Shown here: positions 57,718 to 64,000 of the stretch, one piece after another
How the letters are laid out: every line of letters begins with the position of its first letter
Position numbering within the stretch: position 1 is the stretch's first letter
Source: Chaenocephalus aceratus
Taxonomy: Eukaryota; Chordata; Actinopteri; Perciformes; Channichthyidae
Direction of reading: 5' to 3'
DNA: 64,000 nucleotides
Assembly (NCBI GenBank): GCA_023974075.1
Contig: JAMFTG010000726.1
Span: 25,001 to 89,000 of the forward strand
The notes under the pieces: model-generated
What the model was told of the DNA's origin: nothing
The model's database searches: none
The model's input: the letters and a program-made list of their open reading frames with translations, nothing else
Made by a program: the position numbers and the translations under genes

Positions 57718-58108
57718 GGAGATGAAGACAATGAAGGAAATGTAAAAAGAGAGAATGTAAGATGATAACAAGTAGTGTTGGACAGGAGGAAGGAAGGAAG
57801 GAAGGAAGGAAGCAGCTGCAGAAAACACAATCCAGCTGCATGCCTCCTCACCTCTGTCAGTATTTATGACATTATATAACCTCCATATTCCCAAAACAAT
57901 AGGACATAGGAGGAATGTGCATGGAGAGAGAAGACAATGAGGGAAATGTCAAATGAGAGTAGATATGTTGAAAGGTAAGACTATGAAAAGTACTGTAGGA
58001 CACGAGGAAGGAAGCAAGGAAGGAGTTTTAATATAATCCAAACACAATCCAGCTGCATGCCTCCTCACCTCTATGTCAGTATTTATGATATTAGATAACC
58101 TCCATATG
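57718..58108. repeat. Units 2 and 3 of the triplicated sequence
   Basis: Two adjacent copies (about 57718-57893 and 57935-58108), each with GACAATGA.GGAAATGT, a GGAAGGAAGG run, CACAATCCAGCTGCATGCC and TATTTATGA..TTA.ATAACC. Confidence 0.7.
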
Positions 58109-58313
58109 ACGGCAGCAAGTTTTTACCCATGGAAATTCCTGTTTAAATCGAGACGTTTACTTACGATGCGTATTTGATGTTTAAAGCGACACAAATCATA
58201 TGATGCAGGCGAAATCTAAACAAGTGAGAAAAGACGCAGTTTTTTGGCAAACGTAAACACCTCTCCGTCTAATAAACATACAGGGAACATATTTATGCAA
58301 CCCAGGTGCACAC

Positions 58314-58349
<36 letters not shown>

Positions 58350-58430
58350 CATGTATACATCACTTCAGGGGACATTACATTGACTTACATGCATTTCCTG
58401 GATCCATTTTACAAGTATAGTAATGCCAGG

Positions 58431-58434
<4 letters not shown>

Positions 58435-58503
<69 letters not shown>
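58435..58503 (+). repeat. (CA)n microsatellite
   Basis: About 34 CA dinucleotides, with shorter CA runs at 58310-58345 and a TG run at 58570-58598. Confidence 0.98.
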
Positions 58504-58504
<1 letters not shown>

Positions 58505-58567
58505 CTCATATTTCTGCTGGGTCCTGGGCATGCACTTACAGGCTTTGCTAGCCTTCCATTTCTCAAC

Positions 58568-58600
<33 letters not shown>

Positions 58601-59177
58601 ATCTGTGTCCTGACAGCACTGGTATTTAAACAAGCACTAACACACTCACATGTTTGATTTGTGATCCAGTAAATTCCTGCTAGATAATGAGAAGTGAGGA
58701 GATCTGTAGCCCCGAGCTAAAGAAATGCAGCTCCGTGGTTCTGCTCGTAGCAACAGGAACGCAGAGGCTGCAGCACCCACAGGTACAAGCCCACTCATGT
58801 AGCCAAGTGATCTTTAAAGACACGCATATATTCTTACAACATGCAAACACACAGCTGAGCACACATTTCCTGCAACACACACACATTCCCAGGTCTATAC
58901 ACACCTGTATGCTTACTGTACTGTAGTTTCCATTACGTTTGCAGAACATGGACATGTTTCATTAATAGCCAGTGCTGTGGGCAGCTAAATTGAAGCCGCA
59001 TCTTGATGCTGTAGATGTTTTAAAAATCACAGCATCTGTCTTTTATTACGGTGTAGGGCGGCACACGCTGTAGTTACACAGGGAGTAATGAAAGAGGCCC
59101 TTGACTCTATAAGTCCTGTACCGTCTAATAAAGGAATAAAAAGCCCCAAACGTAGATTTAGGACAGACCTACCACCA

Positions 59178-59820
59178 TGCTGGGGACACATGTTGATGTA
59201 GAAGAGACGTGGAGAAGAGGGGACACATGTTGATGTAGAAGAGACATGAAGAAGAGGGGACACATGTTGATGTAGAAGAGACATAAAGAAGAGGGGACAC
59301 ATGTTGATGTAGAAGAGACATGGAGAAGAGGGGACACATGTTGATGTAGAAGAGACATGAAGAAGAGGGGACACATGTTGATGTAGAAGAGACATGAAGA
59401 AGAGGGGACACATGTTGATGTATAAGAGACATGGAGAAGAGGGGACACATGTTGATGTAGAAGAGACATGAAGAAGAGGGGACACATGTTGATGTAGAAG
59501 AGACATGATGAAGAGGGGACCCATGTTGATGTAGAAGAGACATGAAGAAGAGGGGACACATGTTGATATAGAAGAGACATGATGAAGAGGGGACCCATGT
59601 TGATGTAGAAGAGACATGAAGAAGAGGGGACACATGTTGATATAGAAGAGACATGATGAAGAGGGGACCCATGTTGATGTAGAAGAGACATGATGAAGAG
59701 GGGACCCATGTTGATGTAGAAGAGACATGAAGAAGAGGGGACACATGTTGATGTAGAAGAGACATGGAGAAGAGGGGACACGTGTTGATGTGGAAGAGAC
59801 ATGAAGAAGAGGGGACACAT
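59178..59820 (-). repeat. 37-bp minisatellite, about 17 copies
   Basis: Same unit as the 21.9-kb array and the same orientation. Includes GGACCC and GATGAAGAGG variants. No element ends are recognised on either side. Confidence 0.97.
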
Positions 59821-60249
59821 TTAACTTCCGCCCCCCCGGTCCCCACCACTTCCCATCACAGAGTAACGCCCTATCTGACTCCTATGTTTTAGACGTACTC
59901 AACACGATCCACTCCCCTCTAGTGAAATACGTGTTTATGGAGATGTCGTCGTGCAGATAGCACTTCCTGCAGCAGGTACAGGCTGTGGAAACTCTCAAAC
60001 AAACAGAAGACATGTATCTTCCAGCCGGTTTACTTTGTGCCTTCTCTGCAACTCTGAATAATAGAACGGCCATTAGCCGGCGACTCTCCTGCAGACACAG
60101 AGCGAGGCGCACTCAGCTGACGGGTGTAGCGGGGGTCGCTGAGAGCCGGCTGTGACTCGCATTAAACCGTGTGCAGAAGAAAATCCAGTGTTGATGAAGG
60201 CGTGAAGTGGAAGCACTGCGATGCTATGGCTGGTGAAGGAGTACTTCAC

Positions 60250-61330
60250 TTGTCTTCTTCATGTCTCTTCTACATCAACATGTGTCCCCTCTTCTTCATG
60301 TCTCTTCTACATCAACATGTGTCCCCTCTTCTTCATGTCTCTTCTACATCAACATGTGTCCCCTCTTCTTCATGTCTCTTCTACATCAACATGTGTCCCC
60401 TCTTCTACATGTCTCTTCTTCATCAACATGTGTCCCCTCTTCTCCATGTCTCTTCTACATCAACATGTGTCCCCTCTTCTCCATGTCTCTTCTACATCAA
60501 CATGTGTCCCCTCTTCTACATGTCTCTTCTACATCAACATGTGTCCCCTCTTCTTCATGTCTCTTGTACATCAACACGTGTCCCCTCTTCTTTATGTCTC
60601 TTCTGCATCAACATGTGTCCCCTCTTCTCCATGTCTCTTCTACATCAACATGTGTCCCCTCTTCTTCATGTCTCTTCTTCATCAACATGTGTCCCCTCTT
60701 CTCCATGTCTCTTCTACATCAACATGTGTCCCCTCTTCTTCATGTCTCTTCTACATCAACATGTGTCCCCTCTTCTTCATGTCTCTTCTACATCAACACG
60801 TGTCGCCTCTTCTCCATGTCTCTTCTACGTCAACATGTGTCCCCTCTTCTTCATGTCTCTTCTACATCAACATGTGTCCCCTCTTCTTCATGTCTCTTCT
60901 ACATCAACATGTGTCCCCTCTTCTTCATGTCTCTTCTACATCAACATGTGTCCTCTCTTCTTCATGTCTCTTCTACATCAACATGTGTCCCCTCTTCTTC
61001 ATGTCTCTTCTACATCAACACGTGTCCCCTCTTCTTCACGTCTCTTCTACATCAACATGTGTCCCCTCTTCTCCATGTCTCTTCTACATCAACATGTGTC
61101 CCCTCTTCTCCATGTCTCTTCTACATCAACATGTGTCCCCTCTTCTCCATGTCTCTTCTACATCAACATGTGTCCCCTCTTCTTCATGTCTCTTCTACAT
61201 CAACATGTGTCCCCTCTTCTTCATGTCTCTTCTACATCAACATGTGTCCCCTCTTCTTCATGTCTCTTCTACATCAACATGTGTCCCCTCTTCTTCATGT
61301 CTCTTCTACATCAACATGTGTCCCCTCTGT
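60250..61330 (+). repeat. 37-bp minisatellite, about 29 copies
   Basis: Opposite orientation to the neighbouring 59.2-kb array. Very regular unit length with point variants. Runs directly into the unique arm of its carrier element at 61330. Confidence 0.98.
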
Positions 61331-61775
61331 GGAAAGAGACTCTGAAAGTTTCAGGAACAAAGATTTTCTCTCTTTTTGATCCATTTCTATAAAAACCTGT
61401 CTGAAAATGAGCTGATCAGATTTTGGCCACTTTGTGATGTCATAACGATGTGTTGTCTTGGGTAACCATTAGCCAATCAGCATCCAAGGTAACCCCCCCC
61501 CCCCCCCCCCTTATCACCTGAATCTCCTCTAGAGCTCCATTGAGTTCTTTGTAACCAGATGTCTCTCAGAGGGGCGTGGGGAGGGGCTCCTTACTTTCAT
61601 CTAAAGTAACAGACAGAGAATCAGCACTTTGGAAACAGGGCTGAAACAGAGGGGATTATGGGTAATGCTGCAATGATCTGTTTGGTGTTTCAGCCAATCA
61701 GAGACATTTCTGTATATATCTGAGACCTGTAATATATTGATGAGAAACAACATAATAGGGGACCTGTAAATAAAG
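61330..61775. mobile_element. Unique arm and TIR of the 37-bp array carrier
   Basis: Reverse copy of 21467-21895: GAGACTCTGAAAGTTTCAGG, TGAGCTGATCAGATTTTGGC, a C18 tract, GAGCTCCATTGAGTTCTTTG, AACAGAGGGGATTATGGGTA and the end ACATAATAGGGGACCTGTAA. Confidence 0.85.
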
Positions 61776-61779
61776 AATA

Positions 61780-62740
61780 CATTCAAACATGTAAAAGAAA
61801 CAACAACAGTCCCTTTTGTCAACACTGCTCTGCTTTGATAGCGAGTTACACACAATCACATATTCTGATTGTGGAATTTGACCAAAATCAACTTATTCTG
61901 AGTGTTGTTTTTATTGCAATCCTCAATACAATCATACATCATCCACTTCCTGTCTCAGACGCCGTTAAATAAACAGTTTGATGTCACAGGAAGTGTGGGA
62001 ATCCAGCTGTGTCTTAACCCACACACTGATAGCCTCTTCAGTGTCTCTTCTGTAACATCAGTGTTTCACCCTTTAGCTCTGAACACACACACACACACTG
62101 TCAGACCAGAATACACGGAACAGCTGTTTGATATTGCATTGAAATGCTTACGGTCATCGGGGATTTATCACAGTCCCTCGATGCCACCTCATTCTCATTT
62201 CCACATACGCTTTTCAATGTATTTGAGTGGGTCAGTGCTGCGTCTTCACTTTTAGCTTCGTAGCTTTCTTGATTTGTGTCTCAATGTGGTTTCTCACAGT
62301 CTGTCCCTTTTTGTAGCACGAGTTATCATTAAGATGCATCAGAAAGTGAAAGACGGATATCAGCAATAAACCGACATCCCGTAGGCAGAGATATAAAACT
62401 AGGTGCTTTGGAAAGACCCACTTCGAGTAGACGGAAATAAGCAATGAACTTAAGAAGAAAAAAACAATGTCGTCGTCTTTTAACCTTTGTATTTCTTTCT
62501 TTTACATTTGATTTGATATACACTTCTAAAATAGAAACCTGCGCCCCTATGAAAAGGTCGGTGCCTCATAAAAACCCTGCTATTTTTAGTCGCTGTAACA
62601 AATTAACAACCGGGCTTTTATTACATGAGGAAGGCAGCGAGAAGAGCGCCTATAAAACCACAAAGAACACACACATACAGTATCAGAGAATCCCAGCCAA
62701 TCAAAACCCTTGTTCGCATGCCTCAGCCTCTCTCGTGGTC
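61780..62740. other. Intergenic; nothing assigned
   Basis: No recognised exon, RNA gene or element. A short CA run lies at 62085-62098. Confidence 0.4.
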
Positions 62741-62744
62741 TTTG

Positions 62745-63345
62745 ACCCCATTTACACGGGGACGCAAACGAACCGAATTCGATATCAAAAAAGTCTTCCG
62801 TCCACGGCTCAAGAAACGTGTCCGTCGTCCACACGAGACCGCTCGACCCGCTGGAGACGCTGTAGTACATATGCCGGGCCTGTAAGTGGCGCTGTACTTC
62901 CGCCACAAAATACACCAAAAGCAGCGCAGACGACCCCCGAGCATGGTTGCCATGGTTGCCCTTCAGTTTATTCTCCGCGGTGGATTCAGCAACATGTAGT
63001 TCATGTAGTTCTCCATGTCCACTTGTTGCTGATGGTTGTGGTAGAGGAGCTGTAGATGTTGCTCGAACATCTGTAGCGTGGTCAGTAGCAGTAGCACTAG
63101 CAGTAGCTACTGACAGTAGCTACTGCTAGTGCTACTGACCATGCTACAGCAGAGGCGGGGCTATGGCTTCATCGTTATCAGTGATCGTATAGGACGTACA
63201 CACGGAGCCGTTTGCCCCCCAGAGCGTTCCGTCCGCAGATCTATCCACCTTGGGACCCGTTTCCACGGTTACGGCCTCGTGTGAACGAACGGGCTATACG
63301 AAAGAGAAAAGTACAACCCGTTTCGTTCCCGTGTAAACAGCACTT
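62745..63345. mobile_element. Harbinger-like MITE, longer relative of 52261-52887
   Basis: Outer motifs TTTACACGGGGACGCAAACG and CGTTTCGTTCCCGTGTAAAC are inverted. Inner motifs AATTCGATATCAAAAAAGTC, GAGACCGCTCGACCCGCTGG and CAGATCTATCCACCTTGGGA match the 52.3-52.8 kb element in reverse. A palindrome (63071-63149) lies at its centre. Confidence 0.75.
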
Positions 63346-63349
63346 TTAT

Positions 63350-64000
63350 TCCTTCTTCCTCTGTTGTGTTAATTGGCTTTGGCCGGCTCTTTAGCACCCT
63401 GGAGTGTGTTGCTGTTGGACAGAAATGGAACCCAGAAGAAAGGAGAAAAGAAAGCAGAGTTTCCTTTGTGAGCAGGGCAAGGGGGTTACGGGGTTGACCA
63501 CAATAAAAACGAGTTTTAGATGTGCGAGTTATGTAAGCGTCTGTTACTAAGCCGTCATCACAAGACGGGGAACACCACGCTGAAAATCTCCTCTCCCCTC
63601 CCTTCCTCGATCACTCCTTCACTCCTTTCTGGATTTACAGGGAAAGGTTTATGTCACCAGATGCTAACAGCTGCCAGCTGGACTTTGCCTCTCCCTCCCT
63701 TCCTTCACGTGTGCCCTTTATAGAGGCTTTCTTCTCCTTCAACAGTTAACAATTAGACCATAGTTTGACTACTGTGTATTGACGAGGTGACGGGTGCTCC
63801 TGCCGACCGGTCAATGGCAACCAAACAAAGGTCCTTTGACCACGAAGAAAGCACTCGATATTACTTCCAACTTAATTGAGTGACCCCTGTCCATATGGCT
63901 TTAATTTCCCATGGTGTTCTGGGTTTGCACATGTGACGAAGGTCTGCTTGTTTTGAGCAGAAGTGTATTATCCCAGTGAATTTCTCGTTTAATTGGCTTT
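63350..64000. other. Window end; nothing assigned
   Basis: No conserved frame or recognisable repeat. Short open frames lack splice-site support. Confidence 0.4.

Noticed and set aside
62444..63055. 203-codon plus-strand frame
   Set aside because: Its second half lies in a Harbinger-like MITE and the first half has no recognisable domain or splice context.

Overview
The window is vertebrate nuclear DNA, almost certainly from a teleost fish. Genes are split by GT-AG introns. Non-coding DNA is crowded with fish-type hAT, Harbinger-like and TTAA-associated DNA transposons, tRNA-derived SINEs, LINE tails and long CA/TG microsatellites. Nothing prokaryotic is present (no operons, CRISPR or Shine-Dalgarno sites), and most long open frames are tandem repeats. 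The species cannot be determined from the sequence alone.

Genes. (1) 2091-13675 (+): the last nine coding exons of VPS35L (C16orf62), the VPS35-like subunit of the Retriever endosomal recycling complex. All exons are in phase and end in a clean stop; the 5' exons lie outside the window. (2) 17182-32761 (-): a complete nine-exon GET4, the tail-anchored-protein targeting and BAG6-complex factor, convergent with VPS35L. (3) 34266-37313 (-): exons of a SUN-domain (LINC complex) protein directly upstream of GET4 on the same strand, as SUN1 lies beside GET4 in mammals. One exon holds a 111-bp hAT MITE. (4) A probable but unidentified coding exon at 44951-45113 (+) and weaker first-exon candidates at 39200-40209 and 54001-54031. 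The rest is intergenic or intronic.

Repeats dominate. Two minisatellite families recur. A 37-bp unit forms arrays at 21.9-27.1, 45.2-47.7, 59.2-59.8 and 60.3-61.3 kb. A 57-bp unit forms arrays at 17.4-18.7, 49.1-50.1 and 55.1-55.3 kb. Both lie inside related terminal-inverted-repeat elements whose ends read roughly AAAGGGCACCTATTATG. Other minisatellites (42-bp purine array, 11-bp CpG array, 20-bp array, 28-bp array) lie inside hAT elements, two of which have perfect 8-bp target-site duplications. So most tandem arrays here grew within transposons. A single 37-bp-like monomer at about 8294-8326 may show the unexpanded state.

Two points matter for users of the annotation. First, GET4 and SUN exons between about 21 and 37 kb carry about eleven 1-2 nt frame-breaking indels despite good protein conservation and intact splice sites, while VPS35L and the 17-20 kb GET4 exons have none. 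This looks more like a locally unpolished assembly than a decayed gene. Second, VPS35L has two exon ends whose splice donor was tandemly duplicated, one of them in frame (+16 codons).
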